A stretch of 64,000 nt of DNA, taken from the NCBI RefSeq assembly GCF_000702445.1, contig NZ_JNIF01000003.1, positions 2,046,001 through 2,110,000 on the forward strand, read 5' to 3'. Positions within the stretch are counted from its first letter, which is position 1; every line of letters begins with the position of its first letter. Below, piece after piece: positions 38,028 to 46,904 of this stretch. The translations under genes and the position numbers were made by a program. The notes under the pieces were generated by a model, which saw only the letters and a list, made by a program, of their open reading frames with translations, did not search any database and had not been told where the DNA came from. This DNA is from Bryobacter aggregatus MPL3 (GTDB lineage: Bacteria > Acidobacteriota > Terriglobia > Bryobacterales > Bryobacteraceae).

Positions 38028-38477
38028 CTATTGTTGGGATGCGGGCTTCGGTTTCCAGGTTTGTGCCAACTGTTTCGCTTCCTTGAGCTGCGCGGGGGTC
38101 ATGTGGGTAGCAGCGGCGTCCCGGTATTCCGCAATCGATTCGGAATCGGCGCCAGTGGCTCTGTTGGTGGCCAGCGAAAGCCAGAAATAAGCCTGTACTA
38201 GATCCTGTGGCACCCCCTTCCCAAAGCGGTAGAGCAGCCCCAGGCTGGCCTGGGCAAAGGGATCGCCTTGTTCAGCCGAGAGACGATACCAGTGACTGGC
38301 TTCGGTAAAGTCCTTCTTCAGTCCGCTACGGCCTGCCTCGTAGTTTTTCCCCAGCGTAAACTGCGCGTCGGCGTCGCCTTTGGCCGCACGCTCCCGCAGC
38401 GGGGGCCTGCCCGGAGGAGGGCCTTCCTGGGCATGGAGCAACGACATGGCTAGCACCAACAAAGAGAGGCTTTTCAT
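38028..38477 (-). CDS. Small secreted Sel1-repeat protein
   Basis: About 149 residues with a Sec signal (1-16). It has at least two Sel1-type TPR repeats: GDADAQFTLGKNYEAG with a SHWYRLSAEQGD continuation, then DPFAQASLGLLYRFGKGVPQD with YFWLSLA. ATG 38477 is used because the signal peptide starts there; the frame is open 7 codons further. Sel1 proteins are adaptor scaffolds. It is the first gene of the redox lipoprotein operon and is divergent from the CxxCH-HhH gene. Confidence 0.8.
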   Translation of the reverse strand: MKSLSLLVLAMSLLHAQEGPPPGRPPLRERAAKGDADAQFTLGKNYEAGRSGLKKDFTEASHWYRLSAEQGDPFAQASLGLLYRFGKGVPQDLVQAYFWLSLATNRATGADSESIAEYRDAAATHMTPAQLKEAKQLAQTWKPKPASQQ

Positions 38478-38544
38478 AGGCTGGAATCCTGTAAACATTA
38501 TCTACCCGCCTTGCGTCTCCAGTGAGCGGGAGACTTGATAGAGA

Positions 38545-39027
38545 ATGAAGAGAGAGATGAAGTTTTTCCGCCCTATTTTCGCTGCCGCCCTTTCGCTGGT
38601 TCCCGTTCTCGCTGACGATAAGCCGAAGCTCCCCGAGGGCCCGGGAAAGGCGACAACGGAGAAAGTGTGTGGCTCTTGTCATGGCGTTGGAATTTTCGTC
38701 AATCGCCGGGAGAGCCGCGAAGGCTGGAACGGCATCATTGAGGACATGATTCATCGCGGGATGAAGGGCGAGGATGAAGAGTTTGGCGAGGTGTCCGATT
38801 ACCTCACGCAGTTTCTCTCGAAGTCCACTCCCGGCGGCAAGGTGAACGTCAACCAGGGCAGCGCAAAAGCGATGGTGAGCGCTCTGGGCATTCCGGAAGC
38901 GGATGCCACTGCGATCGTGAAGTATCGCGTGGCCAACGGCAAGTTCAACAGCCTTGAGGATGTCCTGAAAGTGCCCGGCATCAATGCTGCCGCGCTCGAA
39001 AAACAGAAGGAAAAGATCGACTACTAG
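38545..39027 (+). CDS. Secreted c-type cytochrome fused to a helix-hairpin-helix domain
   Basis: A 160-residue protein with a Sec signal (about 5-23). Residues 35-95 hold one heme motif, CGSCHGVG, followed by a segment like domain I of the quinohemoprotein amine dehydrogenase alpha subunit (WNGIIEDMIHRGM). Residues 100-158 are a ComEA-like helix-hairpin-helix (VNVNQGSAKAMVSALGI, later LEDVLKVPGI). Heme and DNA-binding-type modules in one exported protein are an unusual pair. A second ATG at 38557 is possible. The stop overlaps the stop of the convergent ArsR-type gene by 4 nt. Confidence 0.8.
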   Translation: MKREMKFFRPIFAAALSLVPVLADDKPKLPEGPGKATTEKVCGSCHGVGIFVNRRESREGWNGIIEDMIHRGMKGEDEEFGEVSDYLTQFLSKSTPGGKVNVNQGSAKAMVSALGIPEADATAIVKYRVANGKFNSLEDVLKVPGINAAALEKQKEKIDY

Positions 39028-39944
39028 TTCGGCTTGTCCGCAGTGACAAGAATGGTTTCAAAGAACGGGGCTTCGGCTTCGCGATGGACAACAGCCAGAT
39101 CGAGGTTCTTGAAACGAGCCTTCTTCAGCATCTCCGCCAGTTCCACTTGCGAGAAGCCGAGCCAGACATCGGCATAGAGCTCGCGGGCTTCTTCATAGCC
39201 GTGACGGTTGAGGTCGAGGATCATGAGTTTGCCGCCCGGCCGCAGTACCCGATATGCTTCTTTCAGCGCGGCATGCGGGTGAATCGCATGGTGCAGGCTC
39301 TGGCTGAAGACTGCCAGATCCATCGATCCATCTTCCAGTGGAATCTCTTCAAGATCCCCCAGGCGGTACTCCAGATTCTTGACTCCCGCCTTTGCCGCCG
39401 CCTCCTGCCCATAGGCGATCATCTGTTCGGAGTTGTCAATCGCGACAACCCGCTCGGCGCGTTGTGCGAGCAATAAGGAGATGGTGCCTTCACCCGCTCC
39501 CACGTCGACAATCCGCATTGGCGGCAGCAGTTTGAAGGTCATCTCCGCCAGCGCTTGCCAGGAGCGTCCCGGCACATAGTCCCGGCCAAAGCGCCCGGCC
39601 AGCCCATCAAAATAGGCGCGCATCCGGTCTTTGCGTTTCTTCAGCACCAGCTTCAATCCGATGTCGTCAGAAGACGCTTCCGGCACTTGCGCACCGGCCT
39701 GCTCAACAAGATTCGTAATGGTCCGGTCGCCGGTGAAGCGGTAGAGATGCTTCTGTCCGCTCTTGCGTAAATCCACCAATTCGGCCTGTTTGAGCTGAGA
39801 GAGCGACATGGAGATGCGGCTCTGGCCCATCCCCAGCACTTCCTGGAGCTCGGCGACGCTCAGTTCTTCCTGGGCCAGCAGCCGCAGCAGGCGGAGACGC
39901 GATTCGTCACCGAGAAGCTTGAGCGATTTGAGCAGATCGGCCAT
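39024..39944 (-). CDS. ArsR-family regulator fused to a SAM-type methyltransferase domain (SahR-like)
   Basis: A 306-residue two-domain protein. Residues 1-85 are a winged helix of the ArsR type ([38 protein letters not shown]). Residues about 130-290 are a class I methyltransferase fold with motif [16 protein letters not shown] and the loop [15 protein letters not shown]. Such fusions next to ahcY are known as SahR-type repressors that respond to S-adenosylhomocysteine. The gene is divergent from ahcY with 62 nt between starts. It most likely represses ahcY and itself; SAH binding is inference from family and position. Confidence 0.85.
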   Translation of the reverse strand: MADLLKSLKLLGDESRLRLLRLLAQEELSVAELQEVLGMGQSRISMSLSQLKQAELVDLRKSGQKHLYRFTGDRTITNLVEQAGAQVPEASSDDIGLKLVLKKRKDRMRAYFDGLAGRFGRDYVPGRSWQALAEMTFKLLPPMRIVDVGAGEGTISLLLAQRAERVVAIDNSEQMIAYGQEAAAKAGVKNLEYRLGDLEEIPLEDGSMDLAVFSQSLHHAIHPHAALKEAYRVLRPGGKLMILDLNRHGYEEARELYADVWLGFSQVELAEMLKKARFKNLDLAVVHREAEAPFFETILVTADKPN

Positions 39945-39968
39945 GGCGTGCTCTCAGTCTATCAATGA

Positions 39969-40000
39969 ATCATGATGAGCGTGTTTTCCTATGCTATGAT
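39969..40000 (+). promoter_or_regulatory. ahcY promoter region with candidate operator
   Basis: The perfect palindrome ATCATGAT (39969-39976) lies where the -35 region of ahcY would be. TATGAT (39995-40000) forms a -10 box exactly 6 nt before ATG 40007. There is no Shine-Dalgarno sequence. A repressor on the palindrome could cover both divergent promoters. The gap is too short to hold a SAH riboswitch. Confidence 0.4.
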
Positions 40001-40006
40001 TCGGGC

Positions 40007-41434
40007 ATGTCAGCTACCGCAACCACACTTGCGTCCGAATACAAGGTCGCCGATCTTGGCCTCGCCGACTGGGGCCGTAAGGAAATTTCCATTGCCGAGC
40101 ACGAGATGCCGGGCCTCATGTCGATCCGTGGCAAGTATGCCAAGGAGAAGCCGCTTGCTGGCGTCCGCGTCACGGGTTCGCTGCACATGACGATCCAGAC
40201 CGCAGTTCTGATCGAAACGATGGTCGATCTCGGCGCTGACGTGCGCTGGGCAAGCTGCAATATTTTCTCCACGCAGGACCACGCTGCGGCCGCCATCGCC
40301 GCTGCTGGCGTGCCTGTCTTCGCCTGGAAGGGCGAAACTCTCGAAGAATACTGGGACTGCACCCTCAAAGCTGTAGCTCATCCGGGGGGCAAGGGGCCGC
40401 AGTTGGTGATCGATGACGGTGGCGATGTGACGCTCCTCATCCACAAAGGCTATGAGCTCGAGAACGGTTCCGATTGGGTGAACACGCCTTCCGGCTCACA
40501 CGAAGAGAAGGTCATCAAGGACCTGCTCAAGAAGGTTCATGCCGAGAACAAGAATTTCTGGGCTCCGATCGTCGCCGAATGGAAGGGCGTCAGCGAAGAG
40601 ACCACCACCGGTGTGCATCGTCTGTACAAGATGCAGCAGGACGGCAAGCTGCTGGTCCCCGCCATCAATGTGAACGATTCGGTGACCAAGTCGAAGTTCG
40701 ATAACCTTTACGGTTGCCGCGAGAGCCTGGCTGACGGAATCAAGCGCGCCACCGACGTGATGCTTGCTGGTAAGGTCGCCGTGATCTGCGGTTACGGCGA
40801 CGTGGGCAAGGGTTCGGCGCAGTCTCTGCGTGGCATGGGCGCTCGTGTGATCGTCACCGAGATCGATCCGATTAACGCGCTGCAGGCTGCGATGGAAGGC
40901 TATCAGGTCACCACGATTGAGGAGACCCTGGGCCTTGGCGACATCTACGTCACCACCACCGGCAACGTGGACGTGATCACTCTCGACCACATGCGGCAGA
41001 TGAAGGATCAGGCCATCGTCTGCAACATCGGCCATTTCGATAACGAGATCCAGGTGGACAAGTTGAATGCCGAGAAGGGTGTTACCCGCCTCAACATCAA
41101 GCCCCAGGTGGACAAGTACACCTTTGCGACCGGAAACAGCATCTACATGCTGGCGGAAGGCCGTCTCGTGAATCTCGGCTGCGCCACCGGCCATCCGAGC
41201 TTCGTGATGTCCAACAGCTTTGCGAACCAGACTCTTGCCCAGCTCGACCTGTGGAAGAAGAAGGACGAGTATGCGGTCGGTGTCTACACCCTGCCGAAGC
41301 ACCTGGACGAAGAAGTGGCCCGTCTGCACCTCGAGAAGATCGGCGTCAAGCTCACCACTCTCACCCAGCAGCAGGCCGACTACATCGGCGTGCCGGTGAA
41401 TGGCCCCTACAAGGCCGACCACTACCGCTACTAA
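40007..41434 (+). CDS. ahcY: Adenosylhomocysteinase
   Basis: Hydrolyses S-adenosylhomocysteine to adenosine and homocysteine, clearing product inhibition of methyltransferases. The 475-residue sequence starts [16 protein letters not shown] near residue 10, has the NAD-binding loop [15 protein letters not shown] at about 258-272, and ends in the conserved DHYRY. ATG 40007 is chosen because the 14 upstream codons do not belong to the family. Leaderless translation is possible. An intrinsic terminator follows. Confidence 0.97.
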   Translation: MSATATTLASEYKVADLGLADWGRKEISIAEHEMPGLMSIRGKYAKEKPLAGVRVTGSLHMTIQTAVLIETMVDLGADVRWASCNIFSTQDHAAAAIAAAGVPVFAWKGETLEEYWDCTLKAVAHPGGKGPQLVIDDGGDVTLLIHKGYELENGSDWVNTPSGSHEEKVIKDLLKKVHAENKNFWAPIVAEWKGVSEETTTGVHRLYKMQQDGKLLVPAINVNDSVTKSKFDNLYGCRESLADGIKRATDVMLAGKVAVICGYGDVGKGSAQSLRGMGARVIVTEIDPINALQAAMEGYQVTTIEETLGLGDIYVTTTGNVDVITLDHMRQMKDQAIVCNIGHFDNEIQVDKLNAEKGVTRLNIKPQVDKYTFATGNSIYMLAEGRLVNLGCATGHPSFVMSNSFANQTLAQLDLWKKKDEYAVGVYTLPKHLDEEVARLHLEKIGVKLTTLTQQQADYIGVPVNGPYKADHYRY

Positions 41435-41450
41435 ATCAATTCAACCCCTG

Positions 41451-41484
41451 GAGCCGGTCCTCGTGACCGGCTCATTTCTTTTTC
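41451..41484 (+). terminator. Intrinsic terminator of ahcY
   Basis: A 9-bp perfect stem GAGCCGGTC/GACCGGCTC with a 5-nt loop is followed by ATTTCTTTTTC. The right arm overlaps the last codons of the convergent TPR gene, so the region is used by both transcripts. Confidence 0.75.
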
Positions 41485-42653
41485 GGACTCATCAGCACTT
41501 TCAATTGCTGGTAAGCGGCATCCTCATAGTCGAGCTTCAAGCGCTCGAGTCCTGCGAGTTCCTCGCGGGAGATTCCTGTGGTAGGAGGGCGCAGACTTCG
41601 TCCCAGAAGCTTGGTGGCTTCCTGGTCCTTGGGATCTCGATCGAGAGTGGCGCGGAATTGTTCTGCAGCCTCGGCATTGGCCCCGCGCGATAACAGCGCA
41701 ACACCCAGATTGAAGTGATAGACCGGGTCCTTATCGTCGCCTTCGAGCGCGCGGCGAAGATTCTCCACTGCCTCCGGCTGGTTCAGCCGGAACTGCGTGA
41801 CGCCTAGATTATTCAGCACCTCGCTGAGCGGAACTTCTTTGCTTACCCGTAGAAAAGCAGCTTCGGCTGCTCGGAATTCATTCATGCGGAACTTTGCGAT
41901 TCCCAGCATGAAGGTGGCGGAGCGGTAGTGCGGGTCCCAGTTCTTCACCTTCTCGAGCTGGAGAGCGGCGCTGGGATTATTATTCCGGAGAAAGAGCAGC
42001 CGGCCGTACTGATAGGCGGCCTGGCTGTAGCGTCCATCGAGCTTCAGCGCCTGCTGAAAGTACCGCTCCTGGGCATCGGGGTCCTCGGCCAACAGGCCGC
42101 GGACATAGTTCTCGAGCGCGTCCACACGAATACTGGTGCGGGTGAGGCGAAACTGCTCTTCGCTGGGCGCGGATTGCGGCGCGGAGTATTTGAGCACCTG
42201 CCAGGCCAGATGGGATTGCAGGGTGGCCAGATCCTCAAGGGGTCCGGTTTCAGAAAAGGTGCCTCCCTTGCGAAGGTCGCGCACGTTGATCGTCTGTGCC
42301 GCCAGTTTGAGCGTCCCCATGCCCGCGCCTTCGCTTGCAGCCATCTCGAAGGAGCCAAATACCACTCGATCGGCATCAAGCGACTCAGCCAGCTTCAGAA
42401 TGCTCGCACGGGTCCATCGCGTATTCGGCTTGAGCGCAAGCCGGCGCTCTCCCTCTTTGCGATCCTCACGGTCGACAACCAGAATGCCTTCCCGGGTGAG
42501 TGCTTCCGTGATGGATTCGGCTGCGGATTCCCCAATCCAGTTCATATTGGGCTTTGCAGTCAGATTCGAGAGAGGAACGACGAGCCAAGTGTCCGCGTAG
42601 GCGGCGGTTGTAAGCGCGGCCAGCAAAAAGAAAGTGGCCGGTATCCTATGCAT
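41472..42653 (-). CDS. Secreted TPR protein with FlgO/CsgG-like N-terminal part
   Basis: A 393-residue protein with a Sec signal (1-20, ending AYA). Residues 22-150 resemble the nucleotide-independent CsgG/FlgO-like envelope domain (WLVVPLSNLTAKPNMNWIGES, then VVFGSFEMA). Residues 170-390 are TPR repeats (YSQAAYQYGRLLFLRNNNP, VYHFNLGVALLSRGANAEAA). It probably sits in the periplasm as an assembly scaffold. A TACGCT box lies 7 nt upstream of the start. It is monocistronic, convergent with ahcY. Confidence 0.75.
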   Translation of the reverse strand: MHRIPATFFLLAALTTAAYADTWLVVPLSNLTAKPNMNWIGESAAESITEALTREGILVVDREDRKEGERRLALKPNTRWTRASILKLAESLDADRVVFGSFEMAASEGAGMGTLKLAAQTINVRDLRKGGTFSETGPLEDLATLQSHLAWQVLKYSAPQSAPSEEQFRLTRTSIRVDALENYVRGLLAEDPDAQERYFQQALKLDGRYSQAAYQYGRLLFLRNNNPSAALQLEKVKNWDPHYRSATFMLGIAKFRMNEFRAAEAAFLRVSKEVPLSEVLNNLGVTQFRLNQPEAVENLRRALEGDDKDPVYHFNLGVALLSRGANAEAAEQFRATLDRDPKDQEATKLLGRSLRPPTTGISREELAGLERLKLDYEDAAYQQLKVLMSPKKK

Positions 42654-42731
42654 CGCTATCAGCGTAGCAAAGCAGGGATACCGGCCTTGAAATTGGAAAG
42701 AGATGTTATTTCCGGCTCGCCGGCCGTTTAC

Positions 42732-43067
42732 TTAGAGTCCGTTTTGAACGGAGCCGAAAATGAGTTTCCGGTTGGTGCCACCGAGACGGATTTCCTGCAC
42801 CTGATACTTGCCATCGGCGCTGTTGTAACGCACGGAGGTGGAACCAAATTTTGAATCGGCTGTTTCCACTTTAACGTTGGCTTCGACCTTCTGCTTGCCC
42901 TTGGTAATCACAACTTTGTCATTTGCCACTTCCATCCGGTAATCGCCGGGAGCCAATTCGGTCCCGTTTACCACTGAGGGCTGGAAAAGCGTGATGTTGT
43001 GCTTTTCTGCTGCACTCACTACCATCAATGCGGCAGCGGCGAAACTCAGAATGAACTTCTTGGTCAT
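42732..43067 (-). CDS. Small secreted protein of unknown function
   Basis: A 111-residue protein with a clear Sec signal (1-19, ending VSAAEK). The mature part is beta-rich and lysine-rich (APGDYRMEVANDKVVITKG, SVRYNSADGKYQVQEIRLGG). No known domain was recognised, although I have the impression that similar short proteins occur in other Acidobacteria. AGGAG precedes the start by 12 nt. It stands alone between miaA and the TPR gene. Confidence 0.7.
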   Translation of the reverse strand: MTKKFILSFAAAALMVVSAAEKHNITLFQPSVVNGTELAPGDYRMEVANDKVVITKGKQKVEANVKVETADSKFGSTSVRYNSADGKYQVQEIRLGGTNRKLIFGSVQNGL

Positions 43068-43169
43068 TTGCTTGCAATACTCCTATTTCTGATCTGTCCC
43101 CAGGTCAATGCCATGTGTGAGGAGGGCTTGTGAAGCTGCTCACTCATCGCACATCTATCCATACGAAGC

Positions 43170-44147
43170 TCAGCTCAATTCGTTCCGTGGAGTAGAAGAT
43201 TTTTCGATGGCCATCGAAAGGAAATGGGCCAAGGCGGATGCCGCGCGTTGCTGGATGGCGGGCTCATTGCCAAAGCCAGAGAGCCAAATGATCTCGGGAT
43301 CGCGGCGGAACCAGGTCATTTGCCGCTTGGCATACTGCGAGGTCCGGATGGTTGTCTCTTCAATTGCGGCCTGGAGTCCCATCCGCCCATCCAAAACAGC
43401 TTGTGCCTGCTTGTAACCAACCGATTCCATGGCCTTGGCCTCAGGGCCGTAGCCGAGCTCGCGCAATTGTCCGACCTCGCTCAAAAGCCCTTGATCAAAC
43501 ATCAATTGGCTTCGTTTCGCAATCTGCGCCCGTAGTTGGGTCCGGTCGGGCCAGAGCCCTAGTTTTAAGACACGAAATCCCTCAAGCTGGCCTCGTTGCC
43601 GTTGGTGTGCTTGCGTCAAGGGCTGGTTTTCGTGGATCGTCACTTCCAGCGCCCGGATTAATTTATTGGTGTCATTGGCATGAATCCGCGCCGCGCTGGG
43701 GGGATCCCAGCAGTGCAGGATTCGATGCAAGGACCCAGCCCGCCGCGCCTCCAGCGCTGCCAGACGATCCCGTAAGACACTCGATCTTTCAGGACCAGGG
43801 AAGAGGCCTTCCAGCAGGGCTTTCAGGTAAAAGCCTGCGCCTCCTGTCACAATCGGGAGATGTTGGCGCTCTGTAATTTCACGCAGAACCAGCCGGGTCA
43901 GGCGTGAGTACTCTCCGGCTGTAAATACTTCCGAGGGCGTTCGAATATCAAAGAGGTGATGAGGGACAACCGATCTTTCGTCCAAAGCCGGCTTCGCCGT
44001 GCCAATATCCATCCCTTTGTAGATTTGCAATGAATCACAATTGACGATTTCGCCGTCAAACTGACATGCGAGGTGCAGGGCTAGCGCAGACTTGCCGCTG
44101 GCCGTAGGACCGACGACCGCCAGCAGCGGGGATATACTGTTAGTCAA
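43170..44147 (-). CDS. miaA: tRNA dimethylallyltransferase
   Basis: Adds dimethylallyl to A37 of tRNAs that read U-starting codons. The 325-residue protein has the P-loop GPTASGKS at about 10-17, the DSLQIYKGMDIGTAKP segment, the DIRTPSEVFTAGEY motif and GGAGFYLKALLEGLF. The start appears to be TTG at 44147, since no ATG or GTG fits before the P-loop; GGAGG lies 11 nt upstream. It is divergent from a TPR gene with only 32 nt between start codons. Confidence 0.95.
   Translation of the reverse strand: MTNSISPLLAVVGPTASGKSALALHLACQFDGEIVNCDSLQIYKGMDIGTAKPALDERSVVPHHLFDIRTPSEVFTAGEYSRLTRLVLREITERQHLPIVTGGAGFYLKALLEGLFPGPERSSVLRDRLAALEARRAGSLHRILHCWDPPSAARIHANDTNKLIRALEVTIHENQPLTQAHQRQRGQLEGFRVLKLGLWPDRTQLRAQIAKRSQLMFDQGLLSEVGQLRELGYGPEAKAMESVGYKQAQAVLDGRMGLQAAIEETTIRTSQYAKRQMTWFRRDPEIIWLSGFGNEPAIQQRAASALAHFLSMAIEKSSTPRNELS
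44133..44138 (+). promoter_or_regulatory. Candidate -10 box (TATACT) of the TPR gene, inside miaA
   Basis: TATACT lies 41 nt before the TPR start at 44180, within the first codons of the divergent miaA. No clear -35 was found. The ribosome site of the TPR gene is AAGGA at 44168-44172, 7 nt before ATG. Confidence 0.35.
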
Positions 44148-44179
44148 ATCGGGGAGCGCCTCCAGCGAAGGACCATTTC

Positions 44180-46249
44180 ATGCAGAAGTCAATGCGAATC
44201 TTGTGGGCTGCAAGCCTAGCCGTAATATTCGCCCACGCGTCGTGGGCTCAACAGGCCAGCCCCGCCAGTGCGGCGAAGACAGACAAGTCTGGTGCCTATT
44301 TTAACTATTCGATGGCACACATCTTCGCGGATTTAGCAGCTTCGTCCGGAAACAAGTCCGAATATTTGAATCCAGCGATTGAATATTACAAGGCTGCGAT
44401 CAAAGCTGACCCTAAGGCCGGTTTCATGAGTACAGAGCTCAGCGATCTTTATGTGCAGGCCGGACTTGGCAATCGTGCGGTGACCGAGTCTGAAGCGGCA
44501 TTGAAAGCCAATCCGAATGATCTCGGCGCCCGCCGCATTCTCGGCCGCATTTATGCCCGCCTCATCGGCGATCCACAAGCAAACCGCATTCGCGAAGACA
44601 TGGTGCGCAAGGCCCTCGAGCAGTACGGTAAGGTGACGGAACAGGACCCCACCGATGTCGATTCCTGGGTAATGCTGGGCCGCCTGAATAAGGTTGTCAA
44701 CGATAATGCCCAGAGCGAAAAAGCCTATAAGAAGGTTCTTGAACTCGACCCGGACAATGAGGATGCACTCACCGGCATGGCCATGGTCGCTGCTGAGCAG
44801 GGCGATGTCTCCGGCGCCGCGGCGATGCTCGAGAAGGCCAACGCCAAGAGCCCCAATCCGCGCGGCCTTTCGCAACTGGCCGAGACCTATGAACAGATGA
44901 AGGATTACAAGAGCGCTGCAAAGGCATGGCAGAAAGCGCTCGACGCGAGTGGTGGCAATCCTGAGGTCAAGCGCCAGCTTGCGAACAATTTATTGCTGAG
45001 TGACCAGTTGGATGAGGCGATTCGGGTGTATGAGGAACTGGTCGAAGACGAACCCAAAGACATCGGCAGCATCCTGCGCCTCTCGCAGATCTATCGCCAG
45101 AAGCGGAACTTTGAAAAGGCACGCTTCTATGCAAAGAAGGCCTCCGACCTCGATGGGACGAATCTCGATGTGCAATATAACGAAGTGATTCTGCTGGAGG
45201 CGGAAGGCAAATCGGCCGAGGCCATCGCGCTGCTCAAGCAGATGGTCGACGCGACGACGCGCAAAACCTATCTCCCCCAGGAGAAGGGAAATCGCCTCTC
45301 GCTGCTCGAGCGCCTCGGCGTCATGCAGCGGAGCTATGAACAGTATCCCGACGCGGTGAAGTCCTTTGAAGAAGCGGCGAATTTCGCCATTGGCGATGAG
45401 CGAACGGTGAGCCGCATGCAGGCTCAGATTGTCGAAACCTACCACCAGGCAAAGGAATACGCCAAAGCCGACGCAACGGTGGAAGAGTATTTGAAAAAGA
45501 ATCCGAACGACCGCACCCTGCGCGTGTTGCGTGCCAATTTGCTCGGCGAGATGGGCAAGGCGCACCAGGGAGTCGAATCGCTCACCAAGTTGCTCGATGG
45601 TAAGCAGGACCGCGAGACTTATCTCTCTATCGCCAATGTTTGGGAGAAGGGCAAGAATTACCCAGAGATGGCGAAGGCGCTTGATAGCGCTGAAAAGCTT
45701 TCGGTTGCACCGGAAGAAAAAGAAGCAGTGTACTTCCTGCGCGGCGCAATGTATGAAAAGCAGAAGAACCACGATGCGGCAGAGGCGGAGTTCCAGAAGA
45801 TTCTAAAATCGGACCCCACCAATGCCGGGGCGCTCAACTACCTGGGCTACATGCTGGTGGATCGCAATGTCCGGGTGGCCGAGGGGTTTGCCATGATCCA
45901 GAAGGCGCTCGATCAGGACCCGCAAAATGGTGCTTATCTCGATAGCATTGGCTGGGCCTACTATCGGCTGGACAAGCTGGATGATGCGTTGAAGTATCTG
46001 CAACTGGCCGTCGAGAAAACGGGCAAGGACCCGACAGTGCATGATCACCTTGCTGATGTCTATTTCAAGCAGGGAAAGATCAAAGAAGCGGTCGCCGCCT
46101 GGGAGCGCAGTGTGTCGGAATGGGCGATTGTGGCCCCGAGCGAAAAAGACGAAAAGGAAATCGCGAAGGTCCAGAAGAAGCTTGATAATGCCAAGGTCCG
46201 CTTAGCGAAAGAGGGAGGCTCTTCCGCCGCCCGCAAGCCAAAGCAGTAG
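44180..46249 (+). CDS. Large secreted TPR-repeat protein
   Basis: A 689-residue protein with a Sec signal (about 4-23, SWAQ). From residue 35 it is a superhelix of TPR units: AIEYYKAAIKADPKAG, AYKKVLELDPDNEDALTGMA, AGALNYLGYMLVDRNVRVAEG, AYLDSIGWAYYRLDKLDDALK. The last four helices match the C-terminal part of bacterial TPR lipoproteins used in envelope biogenesis. A good AAGGA ribosome site precedes the start. The DUF4920 gene follows 13 nt after the stop, suggesting a two-gene transcript. Confidence 0.85.
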   Translation: MQKSMRILWAASLAVIFAHASWAQQASPASAAKTDKSGAYFNYSMAHIFADLAASSGNKSEYLNPAIEYYKAAIKADPKAGFMSTELSDLYVQAGLGNRAVTESEAALKANPNDLGARRILGRIYARLIGDPQANRIREDMVRKALEQYGKVTEQDPTDVDSWVMLGRLNKVVNDNAQSEKAYKKVLELDPDNEDALTGMAMVAAEQGDVSGAAAMLEKANAKSPNPRGLSQLAETYEQMKDYKSAAKAWQKALDASGGNPEVKRQLANNLLLSDQLDEAIRVYEELVEDEPKDIGSILRLSQIYRQKRNFEKARFYAKKASDLDGTNLDVQYNEVILLEAEGKSAEAIALLKQMVDATTRKTYLPQEKGNRLSLLERLGVMQRSYEQYPDAVKSFEEAANFAIGDERTVSRMQAQIVETYHQAKEYAKADATVEEYLKKNPNDRTLRVLRANLLGEMGKAHQGVESLTKLLDGKQDRETYLSIANVWEKGKNYPEMAKALDSAEKLSVAPEEKEAVYFLRGAMYEKQKNHDAAEAEFQKILKSDPTNAGALNYLGYMLVDRNVRVAEGFAMIQKALDQDPQNGAYLDSIGWAYYRLDKLDDALKYLQLAVEKTGKDPTVHDHLADVYFKQGKIKEAVAAWERSVSEWAIVAPSEKDEKEIAKVQKKLDNAKVRLAKEGGSSAARKPKQ

Positions 46250-46262
46250 GGAACGGGAACTC

Positions 46263-46718
46263 GTGAAACATATCCTCTTTGTCATGACACTTTGCGCTGC
46301 CGGTCTGAGCGCAGCGGAATTGAAGCTCGGCAAACCGCTCACCACAAAAGAGCCGGTTTCCGTGGAGAGAATCTACGCCGAACCCGACAAGTACGTGGGG
46401 AAAACCGTTGCCGTTAAGGGCAAGATTGTCGAAGTCTGCCAGATGATGGGCTGCTGGATGAATCTGGTGGACAGCGCGAGCGGAAAGATGATTCGCATCA
46501 AGGTCAACGATGGCGAAATCGAGTTTCCAAAGAACGGAGCAGGCAAGCAGGCGATTGCGGAAGGTACGCTCACCAAGATCGAGTTGAGCAAAGAGCGTGC
46601 GATTGCCGAGGCGAAGCATGAAGCAGATGAGATGGGCCGTAGTTTTGACCCCAAGTCGGTGAAAGGGCCAGTCACTCGTTATCAAATTAAAGGGATTGGT
46701 GCAGTTGTACTCGACTAA
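46263..46718 (+). CDS. DUF4920-family secreted protein
   Basis: A 151-residue protein starting with GTG and a signal peptide (1-18). It contains VGKTVAVKGKIVEVCQMMGCWMNLVDS, here split as VKGKIVEVCQMMGCW plus MNLVDS, the core of DUF4920, an OB-fold-like domain with two conserved cysteines. The function of the family is unknown; redox or metal handling in the periplasm is a guess based on the Cys pair. It is cotranscribed with the TPR gene by position, and the tRNA follows 39 nt after the stop. Confidence 0.8.
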   Translation: MKHILFVMTLCAAGLSAAELKLGKPLTTKEPVSVERIYAEPDKYVGKTVAVKGKIVEVCQMMGCWMNLVDSASGKMIRIKVNDGEIEFPKNGAGKQAIAEGTLTKIELSKERAIAEAKHEADEMGRSFDPKSVKGPVTRYQIKGIGAVVLD

Positions 46719-46738
46719 CCGCCTGTCTGTTGTATACT
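46711..46738 (+). promoter_or_regulatory. Candidate promoter of tRNA-Ala
   Basis: TCGACT (46711-46716), 16 nt, TATACT (46733-46738), ending 19 nt before the tRNA. The -35 overlaps the last codons of the DUF4920 gene. Confidence 0.4.
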
Positions 46739-46757
46739 GAAAGAGTTCGTTTCGAGT

Positions 46758-46833
46758 GGGCCTGTGGCGCAGTTGGGAGCGCGCTTCCATGGCATGGAAG
46801 AGGTCAAGGGTTCGAATCCCTTCAGGTCCACCA
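46758..46833 (+). tRNA. tRNA-Ala (anticodon GGC)
   Basis: A complete 76-nt cloverleaf. Acceptor GGGCCTG pairs with CAGGTCC (one G-U). The D arm is GCGC/GCGC. The anticodon stem CTTCC/GGAAG carries the loop ATGGCAT, giving anticodon GGC (Ala, reads GCC and GCU). The T arm is AAGGG-TTCGAAT-CCCTT. The 3' CCA is encoded. Confidence 0.97.
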
Positions 46834-46892
46834 AATCTTTTCCTTCCTTCTTTTCCTTTCTGTAAATATTCCGTCTTTCCCACTTCCATCTA

Positions 46893-46898
46893 TATAAT
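46893..46898 (+). promoter_or_regulatory. Leaderless -10 box (TATAAT) of the DUF1549 gene
   Basis: A perfect TATAAT lies exactly 6 nt before ATG 46905, which would put the transcription start at the A of the start codon. There is no ribosome site apart from GGGG 1 nt before the ATG. The -35 position is poor. Confidence 0.5.
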
Positions 46899-46904
46899 TG
46901 GGGC

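Noticed and set aside
39945-40006. SAH riboswitch before ahcY
   Set aside because: Only 62 nt, no matching stem pattern, and the -10 box is 6 nt from ATG, leaving no leader.
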